Positions 23,324-31,467 are shown, numbered from the stretch's first letter. The stretch: DNA of 64,000 nucleotides from Nocardiopsis quinghaiensis (GCF_008638365.1 NZ_VWVU01000001.1:124001-188000), one strand, 5' to 3'. Numbers and translations are program-made. The notes: generated by a model from the sequence alone, not told the origin.

Positions 23324-24318
23324 CTGTGACCAGCTCCGACGAAGGACGGCAGGCCGGCGCCGGGGGAGAGCGGCCCGGGGCGACCGCCCCGCCCGGACCC
23401 GCCGCCAAGCCCCCGATGGACAGGCGCGTGAAGGCGCTGCGCATGTTCGCCACGTCCATCACCGTGTTCACCGTCATCGGCCACTTCCTCCTGGGCTTCG
23501 AGCAGTCCCCCGTCACACCCATCGCCGCCGTGCTGTTCGGCTACGCGCTCGACCTCCTGCTGGAGACCCTGGACGCCCGCGCCGCCGGGCGCCGCCCCCA
23601 GTACGCGGGCGGGGCCGGGAAGATGGTCGACTACCTGCTGCCCACGCACATCGCGGGCCTGGCGTGCGCGATGCTCCTGTGGGGCAACGCGTCGCTGTGG
23701 CCCTACCTGTTCGCGGTGTCCATCGCCGTGAGCAGCAAATACGTCTTCCGTATCCCGGTCGGGGGCCGCAAGAGGCACTTCCTCAACCCCTCCAACCTCG
23801 GGATCGCGGTGACCCTGCTCCTCTTCCCGTGGGTCGGGATCGCGCCGCCCTACCACTTCACCAACAACGCCTTCGGCACCGTGGACTGGCTGATCCCCCT
23901 CGGGATCCTCATGGCCGGGACCATGCTCAACGTCAACCTGACCAAGCGCTGGCCCCTGATCCTCGGCTGGGTGGGGGGATTCGTCCTCCAGGCCGTCCTG
24001 CGCTGGCTCGTCCTCGACCACATGCTCGTCGCGGCGCTGGTGCCCCTGACCGGTGTGGCCTTCATCCTCTTCACCAACTACATGATCACCGATCCGGGGA
24101 CGACGCCCTCGAAGCCGCGCAACCAGATGGTCTTCGGCCTGACCACGGCCGCGGTGTACGGGCTCCTCGTCAGCCTGCACGTCGTCTTCGGCCTCTTCTT
24201 CGCCCTCGTCATCACCTGTGCGCTACGCGGCCTCGTCCTGGTGTGCGCCCCCTGGTTCGCCAGGCCGGTCGCCGACGCGCCCGTGGCACCGGACGCGGTG
24301 CGCGCCGACGGCCGCTGA
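23320..24318 (+). CDS. UnbU-like, RnfD-related integral membrane protein
   Basis: 332 residues with about eight to ten membrane helices after a 30-residue cytoplasmic leader. Conserved-looking blocks are GGRKRHFLNPSNLGIA, and MITDPGTTPSKPRNQ near the end, the region where RnfD/NqrB proteins attach FMN through threonine; whether flavin binds here is not shown. The family is named UnbU from enediyne warhead cassettes. ATGA overlap with the UnbV-like gene means the two are translated together, so a membrane electron-transfer or export unit spanning the membrane to the secreted propeller is plausible (inference). Confidence 0.85.
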   Translation: MTVTSSDEGRQAGAGGERPGATAPPGPAAKPPMDRRVKALRMFATSITVFTVIGHFLLGFEQSPVTPIAAVLFGYALDLLLETLDARAAGRRPQYAGGAGKMVDYLLPTHIAGLACAMLLWGNASLWPYLFAVSIAVSSKYVFRIPVGGRKRHFLNPSNLGIAVTLLLFPWVGIAPPYHFTNNAFGTVDWLIPLGILMAGTMLNVNLTKRWPLILGWVGGFVLQAVLRWLVLDHMLVAALVPLTGVAFILFTNYMITDPGTTPSKPRNQMVFGLTTAAVYGLLVSLHVVFGLFFALVITCALRGLVLVCAPWFARPVADAPVAPDAVRADGR

Positions 24319-24353
24319 ACCCGAACCAAGGAAAAAGAAGAAGGGAGAGACGG

Positions 24354-24956
24354 ATGCCCGTGACACGGGAAAGTGGCCCCTCGACGGAGAGGGGGAACCT
24401 CACCGGCTACTACCGCATGTGCATGGAGGTGACGAACACCGGACGCCACCGGCTGTGCCTGCGCCTGTTCCTGGTGATCGTGCTCGCGCACTGGGCCGAG
24501 CACATCGTCCAGGCCGTCCAGATCTACGTGATGGACTGGCCGGTACCGGAGGCCCGCGGCCTCCTCGGCATGCCCTTCCCCTGGCTCGTCACCTCGGAAT
24601 GGCTGCACTACGGCTACGCCCTCGTCATGCTGGTCGGCCTGCTCCTCCTGCTCCCGGGTTTCGTGGGCCGGGCGAGGGTGTGGTGGCTGGTGGCCCTGCT
24701 CATCCAGGTCTGGCACCACCTGGAGCACCTTCTGCTCCTGGTCCAGGTCATGGTCGGGACCAACATCGCCGGGGGCGATGCGCCGGTGAGCCTCGTCCAG
24801 ATGCTGATCCCCCGGGTGGAACTGCACCTGCTCTACAACTCACTCGTCTTCGTGCCGATGGTCGTCGCCATGTACCTGCACGCGCGGCCCAACGAGCGGG
24901 AGCGCGAGGCGATGAACTGCCCCTGCGCCGACGAACCGGAACAGGTGCGGAGTTGA
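24354..24956 (+). CDS. Histidine-rich polytopic membrane protein
   Basis: 200 residues that I cannot place in a named family. There are four probable membrane helices. Histidines cluster at helix positions: LAHWAEHIVQ (about 45), EWLHYGYAL (about 82), VWHHLEHLLLL (about 122) and RVELHLLYN (about 152). Such spacing suggests metal or haem binding within the membrane, like diiron or cytochrome b proteins. The C-terminus carries CPCADE. The ATG at 24354 has AAGGGAGAG upstream, 35 bases after the UnbU-like stop. It belongs to the same operon. Confidence 0.75.
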   Translation: MPVTRESGPSTERGNLTGYYRMCMEVTNTGRHRLCLRLFLVIVLAHWAEHIVQAVQIYVMDWPVPEARGLLGMPFPWLVTSEWLHYGYALVMLVGLLLLLPGFVGRARVWWLVALLIQVWHHLEHLLLLVQVMVGTNIAGGDAPVSLVQMLIPRVELHLLYNSLVFVPMVVAMYLHARPNEREREAMNCPCADEPEQVRS

Positions 24957-25396
24957 GCGCCGGTCGGCGGGGCCAGGGCGGGGCGTTCGCCGTCGTGCTG
25001 GCCCTGCTGGCCGCCCTCGTGGTCTACATGGGGGCCTCCAACATCGACCGGAGCCTGCGCGCGGCCCGTGCCGAGGGCGAGCCGGGGACGTTCACCGCCT
25101 CCCGTCTGGACTGCGTCCAGCACCCGGGGCACGAGTCGTGCACCTGTTACGGCTCCTACGTCCCGGACGCGGGGGGCGCCGAGCGCTCCGACATCTACCT
25201 CTACGGGCGCGACAGGGAGACCTGCCCCATCGGGGAACCGGCCGAGGCGATCGACATCGGGGCGGCCAGCCGGGTGTACGGGCCGGAGGGGTCCAACGAG
25301 TGGGTCATGACGGCCGGTGTGATCCTCGTGGGCCTGGTGATCGGCGGCTGGGCGCTCCGGCCGTGGTGGCCCCGGAGGAGGAGGGAGGCGAGCTGA
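24953..25396 (+). CDS. Small protein with two membrane segments and a cysteine-bearing loop
   Basis: 147 residues, function unknown. A hydrophobic segment at about 13-30 and a second at about 118-137 enclose an 85-residue loop with four cysteines (LDCVQHPGHESCTCYG and ETCPIG), likely outside the cell. The best start is a TTG at 24953 that overlaps the previous stop (TTGA), so translation is coupled; the open frame further upstream is a shadow. Fourth and last gene of the UnbV/UnbU-like operon. Confidence 0.65.
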   Translation: MSAGRRGQGGAFAVVLALLAALVVYMGASNIDRSLRAARAEGEPGTFTASRLDCVQHPGHESCTCYGSYVPDAGGAERSDIYLYGRDRETCPIGEPAEAIDIGAASRVYGPEGSNEWVMTAGVILVGLVIGGWALRPWWPRRRREAS

Positions 25397-25481
25397 CCCG
25401 GGGCGCGGCGGACATGTCCCCGGCACTCCGGTGAGGCGCTAGAATGGTGAGCGCTTCGCCGCGTGTGGCACGCGGCGCGGC

Positions 25482-25554
25482 GCCGCCTTAGCTCAGTCGG
25501 TAGAGCGATTCACTCGTAATGAATAGGTCGTCGGTTCGATTCCGACAGGCGGCT
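25482..25554 (+). tRNA. tRNA-Thr (anticodon CGT)
   Basis: A complete 73-nt cloverleaf: acceptor GCCGCCT pairs with AGGCGGC, the D-stem GCTC with GAGC, the anticodon stem ATTCA with TGAAT around loop CTCGTAA (anticodon CGT, reading ACG), and the T-stem GTCGG with CCGAC around TTCGATT. CCA is not encoded. A TAGAAT box at 25440-25445 may be the -10 element. The gene marks the boundary between the accessory region and the core chromosome. Confidence 0.95.
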
Positions 25555-25558
25555 CCGA

Positions 25559-25595
25559 CACCAGGCCCGCCCGGCTCGTCCGGGCGGGCCTGGTG
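25559..25595 (+). terminator. Terminator after tRNA-Thr
   Basis: A perfect 16-bp stem (25559-25574 with 25580-25595) and a 5-nt loop, 5 bases after the tRNA, followed by TGCGTTT-like sequence. Confidence 0.85.
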
Positions 25596-25691
25596 CGTTT
25601 CGGGGCCGCCCGCCCCTCCGGTGCTCCTTGGCGCTTCCCGACGTGCCGACCGTCGGATGTGTATCACCGGAAACGTGGGTAGACGCACGAT

Positions 25692-26051
25692 ATGAGCTTG
25701 ATGTTCATGTTGTTCGCGTTATCTGGGGCCCTCCTGGTACTGGGCGGCGGCTCCTACACGCTGCGCCGGATCCTCGCCCGCATGGACGGGGCGGCCGCGG
25801 CGGTGGAGTCCCCGGTGCCCGAGCCGCCGATGGAGCCGGAGCCGGAGTCGCAGGTGGGCGGATACGTCCCCGCGTCCCAAGAGCCCGACGGGCTTCCGCC
25901 GTCCCTGTGTGCGCGGGTCCGGGACCTGGTCGCCCTGGGGCGGGGCGAGGAGGCGGTACGGATGGTGCGCGAACGGGTCGACGTCGACGAGGTCCGTGCC
26001 CGCAGGATCGTCGCCGGGCTCGGCGGCGACGGCAGGATCCTGGAGCTCTGA
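25692..26051 (+). CDS. Membrane-anchored protein with L7/L12-C-terminal-like domain
   Basis: 119 residues. One membrane helix at the N-terminus (MFMLFALSGALLVLGGGSY), a proline/glutamate-rich linker (about 38-65), then a small domain (LCARVRDLVALGRGEEAVRMVRE followed by VDEVRARRIVAGL) that resembles the C-terminal domain of ribosomal protein L7/L12. Such domains occur in uncharacterised actinobacterial membrane proteins. No clear ribosome site; the start is the first ATG of the frame. Confidence 0.6.
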   Translation: MSLMFMLFALSGALLVLGGGSYTLRRILARMDGAAAAVESPVPEPPMEPEPESQVGGYVPASQEPDGLPPSLCARVRDLVALGRGEEAVRMVRERVDVDEVRARRIVAGLGGDGRILEL

Positions 26052-26066
26052 GGGCCGCGGTCCCGA

Positions 26067-26096
26067 CCGCCCCGGCCGTGCCACGGGCCGGGGCGG
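26067..26096. terminator. Bidirectional terminator
   Basis: A perfect 11-bp stem (26067-26077 with 26086-26096) between two convergent small membrane-protein genes. Confidence 0.65.
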
Positions 26097-26122
26097 GGCC
26101 GCCGCGTGCCGCCGGGGCCCTC

Positions 26123-26278
26123 TCAGGTGCGTTGCCGGTTCTGGATCCAGCCCCACACGGCGGTGGCCACGAACAGGATGGCGCCGATGACGGCGAGCCA
26201 GAACAAGCCTTCGATGACCATGCCGATGATGGACAGAATCAGCCATATCGCTAGAAGTACCAGGATGAAATAGACCAT
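26123..26278 (-). CDS. 51-residue hydrophobic membrane peptide
   Basis: Two membrane segments (YFILVLLAIWLILSIIGMVI and LFWLAVIGAILFVATAVW) and a short basic tail. The ATG at 26278 has GGAGGG 5 bases upstream, so the short form is preferred to a 71-residue reading. Function unknown. Its base composition is lower in GC than its neighbours because of the many Ile, Phe and Leu codons. Confidence 0.6.
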   Translation of the reverse strand: MVYFILVLLAIWLILSIIGMVIEGLFWLAVIGAILFVATAVWGWIQNRQRT

Positions 26279-26377
26279 GTCGCCCTCCGAAGACGTGCGT
26301 TCGCTCAGGAGCCCTACCCGTTCTGTGTCGGCTCGCACGTGTGGGAGGCCCGGAGGGCGACTGTTCCGGCCGTGGTG

Positions 26378-27211
26378 CTAGGGCCAGGTGCCGTCCACCA
26401 CGGTCCTGTGGTCGGGCTTGCTGCGGTCCAGCCACTCCTGGCGGCTGCGGGCGAAGGCGAGGGACCAGTCGACCTGTCGCTGGTGCAGTTCGGTCAGGCC
26501 GACCGAGGCCAGCTCCGGGTGCCGGGCGCCGATCTCCTCGGCCAGGGCCAGCGCGGCGGAGGCGTCGGCGGAAGCGGTGTGGGCGGCGGTCAGCTCCACC
26601 CCGTAGTACTCGCACATGGCGCCCAGGTTGCGCTTGCCCCTGCGGTAGGGCTCCACGCCCCGGTCGATCACCAGAGGGTCCACCACGGGCGCAGGGGGGC
26701 CGCCCAGGCGCTCCGTCAGCGACGGCAGCCCGTGCCGTCCCAGCTCGCCGGAGAGCACGCGGAGGTCGTAGGGGGCGTTGAAGACCACCAGTCCCTGACC
26801 GGCGGAGAGGTGCTCGACCAGCGCCTGGCTGATCTCCTCCAGGCACTCCGCGGCCGGGCGTCCCTCGGCTCGGGCCCGCTCCGTGCTGATCCCGTGGACG
26901 GCGACCGCGTCCGCCGGGATCTCCCGGGGGCCGGGGTCCACCAGCCAGGTGCGGGCCTTGCCCCCGCGGTCCACCAGCGCGGCCGACACCAGGAAGGCGG
27001 TGCCGGGGTCACGGGAGGAGGTCTCGGAGTCGAAGCCCAGGAGGGGGGAGGTGTGCCAGCCCAGGTGCCCGCCCCGGGCGGGAGGGGTCGGGCGCGGCTC
27101 GTGCTCGGCGCAGTAGGTGCGCCAGCGGCCGCCCTCCTTGACGACGACACCCTCGCCGACGCCGACCGCGGCCTGGCAGTCGGTGCATGTCCCGGGGTAG
27201 CGGTTGCGCAT
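26378..27211 (-). CDS. DEDDh-family 3'-5' exonuclease (DnaQ-like)
   Basis: 277 residues. The exonuclease motifs are in order: FDSETSS (Asp and Glu of Exo I, about residue 60), VHGIS, NAPYDLRVL (Exo II Asp) and HTASADASA (Exo III His and Asp). The first 40 residues carry a probable zinc site (CTDCQ then YCAEH). Likely substrates are DNA or RNA 3' ends; it could edit or degrade nucleic acid, but it is not the polymerase III epsilon subunit by context. ATG at 27211 with AGAGGAA upstream. It is followed on the other strand by a small gene with a LexA box, a hint of a repair setting. Confidence 0.8.
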   Translation of the reverse strand: MRNRYPGTCTDCQAAVGVGEGVVVKEGGRWRTYCAEHEPRPTPPARGGHLGWHTSPLLGFDSETSSRDPGTAFLVSAALVDRGGKARTWLVDPGPREIPADAVAVHGISTERARAEGRPAAECLEEISQALVEHLSAGQGLVVFNAPYDLRVLSGELGRHGLPSLTERLGGPPAPVVDPLVIDRGVEPYRRGKRNLGAMCEYYGVELTAAHTASADASAALALAEEIGARHPELASVGLTELHQRQVDWSLAFARSRQEWLDRSKPDHRTVVDGTWP

Positions 27212-27363
27212 GGGTTCCTCTCGGGCCGGATGGTCGGCACTGACGTGAGCAGCGACGATTCGGGGACATCGTAGAACGGACCGGTGACAGTCCGAAGGGG
27301 AACGCGTTCGGAGACACATGTGGCCCGTGTGTGCAGGTGCCGACTTCTGGGGATGGGAAGGAT

Positions 27364-27588
27364 ATGAGTCTGGAAGAGGCATCACGCCAACTGGAAGCCG
27401 CCATCCACGACGCCCGGGTCTCCTTCGACTGCATCCTGCTGGAGGCACTGGACCGGGCGCACACGAACGCCATCACCGCGCGTGCCGCCGTGGACGCCGC
27501 GGAGTACGCCCTCCGGGTGGAACTGGAAAGGCGGCAGTCGGCCGAGGCCGAGGGAGGGACGTCCGAGCCCTCCGGGACGGTGGAGTGA
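27364..27588 (+). CDS. Small helical protein of unknown function
   Basis: 74 residues, mostly helix with heptad-like spacing (LEEASRQLEAAIHDARVSF and AAVDAAEYALRVELERRQ), ending in an acidic tail. The ATG at 27364 follows GGGAAGGAT. Third-position GC is high, supporting coding. No family recognised. Confidence 0.5.
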   Translation: MSLEEASRQLEAAIHDARVSFDCILLEALDRAHTNAITARAAVDAAEYALRVELERRQSAEAEGGTSEPSGTVE

Positions 27589-27600
27589 TCCGCAGCGTCA

Positions 27601-27616
27601 TCGAACAAACTTTCGA
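27601..27616 (+). promoter_or_regulatory. LexA (SOS) box
   Basis: TCGAACAAACTTTCGA matches the actinobacterial LexA consensus TCGAAC-N4-GTTCGA at 11 of 12 positions. It lies where the -35 region should be for a TATGCT -10 box at 27625-27630, so bound LexA would block the gene at 27638. Confidence 0.65.
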
Positions 27617-27637
27617 ATAAGGGGTATGCTGGGAGGC

Positions 27638-28018
27638 ATGCCCGATCAGTCGCTGATGCCGGACTGGCCCGTGAGCGTCCACCCGCCCGGGTCGGACTCC
27701 TTCGAACAGACGGCCCTGGTGTGGCTGTTCGACCACGTGCCCGCCGACTACCGGTTGCACGGCGTCCTGCGGCGCCATCCCGTGGCCCTCTCCCGGTTGG
27801 CCCGCCAGTACGTCTCCTCGGCGCTGGAGGCCGCCCGGGAGGGGTACCGCACGGCGCGGATCGACCTGCGCGACCACCTGCCCACGCACGCCCTCGACCA
27901 GGTGATGAACGCCTACCTCGCCGAGGGGCGGCGCATGGCCGGGGTCCTCAGGTCGGTCGAGGCGGTCGACGCCGCCCTGCGCGCGTCCGCCGCCGAACGG
28001 GGCGGCGCGCATGAGTGA
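27638..28018 (+). CDS. Putative SOS-regulated protein of unknown function
   Basis: 126 residues, soluble, alpha-helical, with blocks ALVWLFDHVPADYRLHGVLRRHP and ALSRLARQYVSSALEAAREGY. I recognise no domain. The ATG at 27638 falls 8 bases after the TATGCT -10 box, with no properly spaced ribosome site, so the mRNA is probably leaderless; an in-frame ATG at 27626 would overlap the -10 box. The LexA box upstream suggests induction on DNA damage. Confidence 0.65.
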   Translation: MPDQSLMPDWPVSVHPPGSDSFEQTALVWLFDHVPADYRLHGVLRRHPVALSRLARQYVSSALEAAREGYRTARIDLRDHLPTHALDQVMNAYLAEGRRMAGVLRSVEAVDAALRASAAERGGAHE

Positions 28019-28040
28019 GCTTCCGCGCCCGGGTGAGCGC

Positions 28041-28607
28041 TCAGGCGGACACCCGGACCACCACGGCAACCTCGTCACCCGTGTTCACCAGGAAGTGGCC
28101 GCCCTGCCCGGGACCCCCGGCGGTGCCCATCACCCGAACCCGGTCCGCGGAGAGTTCCGACGCCGAGCGCATCTGCCCGTCGGGAGCCGAGGTGATCAGG
28201 TGGGCGCGGCCGCTGACCAGGTACAGCACCTCCATGCCATGGGGCCGGGCGGAGCGCGGAGCGGGGCCCGACACGAAGCTGTTGGGTTCGAGCGCCACCG
28301 CGGCCACGCGGAGCCCGCCGCCCGCGTGGCGGCGGGCGGCGCGGGGAGCGGGCCGCCAGTGTCCCCGCCGGGTCGGCCACAGGGCGGGCCCACCCAGGGC
28401 GGCGGCGGCACCGCGGGCGGCGGCGACCAGGCGTCCGACGGTCGGCAGGCGGCGTTCACCCAGGTGGGCGTAGCCGGAGCGGCGTCCGGCGTCCACCACG
28501 TCACCGATGCCCTCAGGAGAGGCGCTCGGGGCCCGGAGGGAGGGCCGGGCGGCGAGGGTCTCCGGCGCGGACAGGACGGCGGTGCTGGCGAGAGTGCGCT
28601 GAGGCAT
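28041..28607 (-). CDS. Cupin-like protein
   Basis: 188 residues. The N-terminal 110 residues are Ala/Arg-rich without a recognisable domain; the C-terminal part (GMEVLYLVSGRAHLI, then GGHFLVNTGDEVAVVVRVS) has the strand pattern of a small cupin barrel. Metal-binding histidines of a classical cupin are incomplete. ATG at 28607 with AAGGA about 10 bases upstream. It converges on the LexA-box gene with only 22 bases between the stops. Confidence 0.5.
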   Translation of the reverse strand: MPQRTLASTAVLSAPETLAARPSLRAPSASPEGIGDVVDAGRRSGYAHLGERRLPTVGRLVAAARGAAAALGGPALWPTRRGHWRPAPRAARRHAGGGLRVAAVALEPNSFVSGPAPRSARPHGMEVLYLVSGRAHLITSAPDGQMRSASELSADRVRVMGTAGGPGQGGHFLVNTGDEVAVVVRVSA

Positions 28608-29041
28608 CGTGAGAGGATCCTTCACGTGTGCGCGCCCCGGGAACGGGAGCGCGCGGACGTCGTCTGGAGGGCCCCGGTGCGTCGGGGCGGCAGGGACGGC
28701 TCCACACACGCGTGCGGAGACGGAGATCACCTGCGGGATGTGCCTCGCGGCCGGATCACCCGGTGGGGTGGACGGCGCGGAGGGGCACTCGGTGAGCGGA
28801 GGCGCCTGGGAACGCCGGAGGGCTCAGTGACGACAACACGGACACGCCGCACGGGCCAGAAGGCTGGAGGCCCCGGGGGCCGTACGAGCCATGGCATCGG
28901 TGCGGGTGTGCGGATACATGGGTGCAAGGAGATCAGCAAAGTCGGGGAGGAGTCAAGCCGTGGTCCGGCGAGCCCGCGTGTCGGTTCCCCATCCCGGTGC
29001 TTTCCGGGTGTGTTGCGGGCGACGTCCCGCGATGGTGACAT
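28608..29041. other. Gene-free stretch
   Basis: 434 bases between the divergent cupin-like and small membrane genes. I see a 13-base palindrome near 28869 but no convincing gene; the frames that cross it have mixed third-position composition. It should hold promoters for both flanking genes. Confidence 0.4.
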
Positions 29042-29383
29042 GTGGGACCCGAGTACGGCGTGCGGCTCCGCAGGAAAAGGCGTCCTCTCCCCAGCCGTAG
29101 TGACAGGAGCGGCCGTTATGGCATCCGCCCCCAGAAGGCGCAGTTGAACCCCGAGGCACCGGGGCTGTGGGCGCGTGTGCTGGTGCGCGCGCTCGTCATC
29201 ACGGCTGCCGGGGTGATGACGCTCGGCTTCCTCGGTTCCGGGGAGGCCCTACTGGTCACGGCCCTGGCCGTGCTCACCTTCGTGCTGCTGTGGCTGCGCA
29301 CCCGCGCCCAGGGGCCGACGGCTCCGGAGCCGCACCCGAAGGCCTCCCGGGACCCGGGGCGCCGCCGCCCCGACGGGTACTGA
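29042..29383 (+). CDS. Small membrane protein, start uncertain
   Basis: Up to 113 residues. Two membrane segments (VLVRALVITAAGVMTLGFLG and EALLVTALAVLTFVLLWL) and a basic, proline-rich tail. The GTG at 29042 is the furthest start; a TTG at 29144 with AGAAGG 5 bases upstream would give a 79-residue protein and fits a ribosome site better. Function unknown. Confidence 0.5.
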   Translation: MGPEYGVRLRRKRRPLPSRSDRSGRYGIRPQKAQLNPEAPGLWARVLVRALVITAAGVMTLGFLGSGEALLVTALAVLTFVLLWLRTRAQGPTAPEPHPKASRDPGRRRPDGY

Positions 29384-29424
29384 GCCTCCCCGTGTCCGGC
29401 ACGACCCCCGTCCCCGGGCACGCC

Positions 29425-29455
29425 ACGGCCCGACGGGGTCTCCCCGCCGGGCCGT
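29425..29455. terminator. Terminator between convergent genes
   Basis: A 14-bp stem with one mismatch (29425-29438 with 29442-29455) and a 3-nt loop, between the small membrane gene and the end of ppa. Confidence 0.6.
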
Positions 29456-29483
29456 CGTCACGACGGAGCCGCGTGGTCGGCGC

Positions 29484-30014
29484 CTACTTGCTGTCCTTGA
29501 GGTCGGAGATGTGCGAGGGGTCGCCGTGCGCACCGGCCTCCTCGGCGCGCTTGACCGAGGTCACGATCTCCTGCTCGGCCTCGTGGCGGCCGACCCAGGT
29601 GGCGCCCTCCACGGACTTGCCGGGCTCCAGGTCCTTGTACACCGTGAAGAAGTGCTCGATCTCCAGGCGCTCGAACTCGTTCACGTGGTGAATGTCACGC
29701 AGGTGTTCCTGGCGCGGGTCCGTCGCCGGGACGCAGAGCAGCTTGTCGTCGCCCCCCGCCTCGTCGCGCATACGGAACATCCCGATGGCGCGGGCCCGGA
29801 TGAGGCAGCCCGGGAAGGTCGGGGCCTTGAGCAGGACGAGGGCGTCCAGGGGGTCACCGTCCTCACCGAGGGTCCCCTCGACGAACCCGTAGTCGGCGGG
29901 ATAGGTCGTGGAGGTGAACAGCATGCGGTCGAGACGGATGCGGCCGGTCTCGTGGTCCACCTCGTACTTGTTGCGCTCCCCCTTGGGGATCTCGATCGTA
30001 ACGTCGAATTCCAT
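29484..30014 (-). CDS. ppa: Inorganic pyrophosphatase
   Basis: 176 residues, the usual size of a family I pyrophosphatase. The signature [11 protein letters not shown] holds the three metal-binding aspartates; PKGERNKYE and [10 protein letters not shown] bind phosphate. It hydrolyses pyrophosphate released by polymerases and ligases. The ATG at 30014 begins the family's typical [12 protein letters not shown] sequence; a TTG 18 bases upstream is less likely. It is divergent from dacB, sharing a 76-base promoter region with the AT-rich box TATATC. Confidence 0.95.
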   Translation of the reverse strand: MEFDVTIEIPKGERNKYEVDHETGRIRLDRMLFTSTTYPADYGFVEGTLGEDGDPLDALVLLKAPTFPGCLIRARAIGMFRMRDEAGGDDKLLCVPATDPRQEHLRDIHHVNEFERLEIEHFFTVYKDLEPGKSVEGATWVGRHEAEQEIVTSVKRAEEAGAHGDPSHISDLKDSK

Positions 30015-30090
30015 GCTGATTTCGGCTCCCAATGCGACTAATGTCGCCGTATATCTACAACGTCAGGCCGCGACACCGAAGGAAGGGCAG

Positions 30091-31467
30091 GTGCCCCGGG
30101 TGCGACGGGTACGAGGCGAGGCGCTCTTCGCGCTGGCCCTGCTCAACATATTCGTGCTGGTCACCGGGTTCGTCGCCCTCGACGTGATCGAGGCCCGACC
30201 GCTTCCCGCTGTGCCAAACCCGGTCACGGACGCCGAGGGCGTGGCGGCGGCGGAACCCGCGGCCTCGACTCCGGCGGACCCGGAACGGATCGCGGACGTC
30301 CTCGATGATCCCATGTCGGCTTCGGGGATCGAGGAGGGCCTCTCCGGTTTCGTCGTCGACGGTGCCACCGGCGAACCCCTCTTCGTGGAGGAACCGGACA
30401 CACCCGTGACCCCGGCGTCGACCACGAAGATCATCACGGCCGTCACCGCACTGGAGGCCGTCGGTCCCGACCACGTGCTGAGCACCGAGGCCCACCTCGA
30501 TCCCGAGCAGGGCCGGGTGGTACTGCGCGGCGGAGGCGACGCGACGCTGACCGCGACCGCAGACTCCGCAGCCTACCCGCGGGTAGCCACACTGGAGGAG
30601 TTGGCCGAGCGCACCGCCGACGCCCTGGCGGAGGAGGGGGTCGACACCGTCTCCCTCGGCTACGACGACTCGATGTTCACCGGGCCCACCTCACCGCCGG
30701 GCTGGAAGCCCAACTACATCCCCGAGGGGAACGCCGCCCCCGTCACCGCCCTGATGACCGACTCCGGCCGGATCTCCCCCGAGGCCCGAGGCTACGGCTC
30801 GCGTTCGACCGAGCCGTCGGTGCACGCGGCCCGTGCCTTCGCGGAACAGTTGAAGGGGGCCGGGATCGCGGTCGAGGGGGAACCCGCCCCCGCCACCGCC
30901 TCGGGAGCCCCGATCGCCTCGGTGGCATCGGCCCCGATGTCCGTGCTGGTCGAGAACATGATGCTGTCCAGCGACAACATCATGGCCGAGGCCATAGCCC
31001 GGATCGCCGCGATCGAGACCGGCCGGGAGGCCACCTTCGCGGGCGCCACCGCGACCACCCACCAGATCCTGGGGGACCTGGGCGTGGAGGGGGTGCGGCT
31101 GTCCGACAACAGCGGCCTGAGCACGGAGAACGAGATCACGCCGCGGGCGCTGGTCGAGGTGCTGCGGTTGACCGCGAGCAGCGAGCACCCCGGCCTCAGC
31201 GCCGCCCTCACCGGGCTGCCCACGGCCAACTCCACGGGCACCCTGGCCAAGGCGGGCCGCTACTCCCCGTACTCGTCCGCGCACGAGGGCGCCGGGCTGG
31301 TGCGCGGCAAGACCGGCACCCTGAACGGGGTGAGCACGCTGGCCGGAAGTGTCCACGACCAGGACGGCAACACGTACTTCTTCGCCTTCATGGCCAACCA
31401 TCCGCTGGCCCAGGGTTCGCACCTGGACGCCCTCGCCGCCGCGCTCAGCCGGTGCGGCTGCTCCTGA
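30091..31467 (+). CDS. dacB: D-alanyl-D-alanine carboxypeptidase/endopeptidase (PBP4 family)
   Basis: 458 residues. A membrane anchor/signal (ALFALALLNIFVLVTGFVAL, 11-30) is followed by the penicillin-binding fold: Ser110-Thr-Thr-Lys113 (catalytic SxxK), SSDN (SxN motif) in MLSSDNIMAEAIAR, and RGKTGTL (KTG). It trims or cleaves peptidoglycan cross-bridges outside the membrane. The start is the GTG at 30091 with GAAGGAAGG five bases upstream. The order ppa-dacB-metallopeptidase-tilS-hpt-ftsH is standard for actinobacteria. Confidence 0.93.
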   Translation: MPRVRRVRGEALFALALLNIFVLVTGFVALDVIEARPLPAVPNPVTDAEGVAAAEPAASTPADPERIADVLDDPMSASGIEEGLSGFVVDGATGEPLFVEEPDTPVTPASTTKIITAVTALEAVGPDHVLSTEAHLDPEQGRVVLRGGGDATLTATADSAAYPRVATLEELAERTADALAEEGVDTVSLGYDDSMFTGPTSPPGWKPNYIPEGNAAPVTALMTDSGRISPEARGYGSRSTEPSVHAARAFAEQLKGAGIAVEGEPAPATASGAPIASVASAPMSVLVENMMLSSDNIMAEAIARIAAIETGREATFAGATATTHQILGDLGVEGVRLSDNSGLSTENEITPRALVEVLRLTASSEHPGLSAALTGLPTANSTGTLAKAGRYSPYSSAHEGAGLVRGKTGTLNGVSTLAGSVHDQDGNTYFFAFMANHPLAQGSHLDALAAALSRCGCS

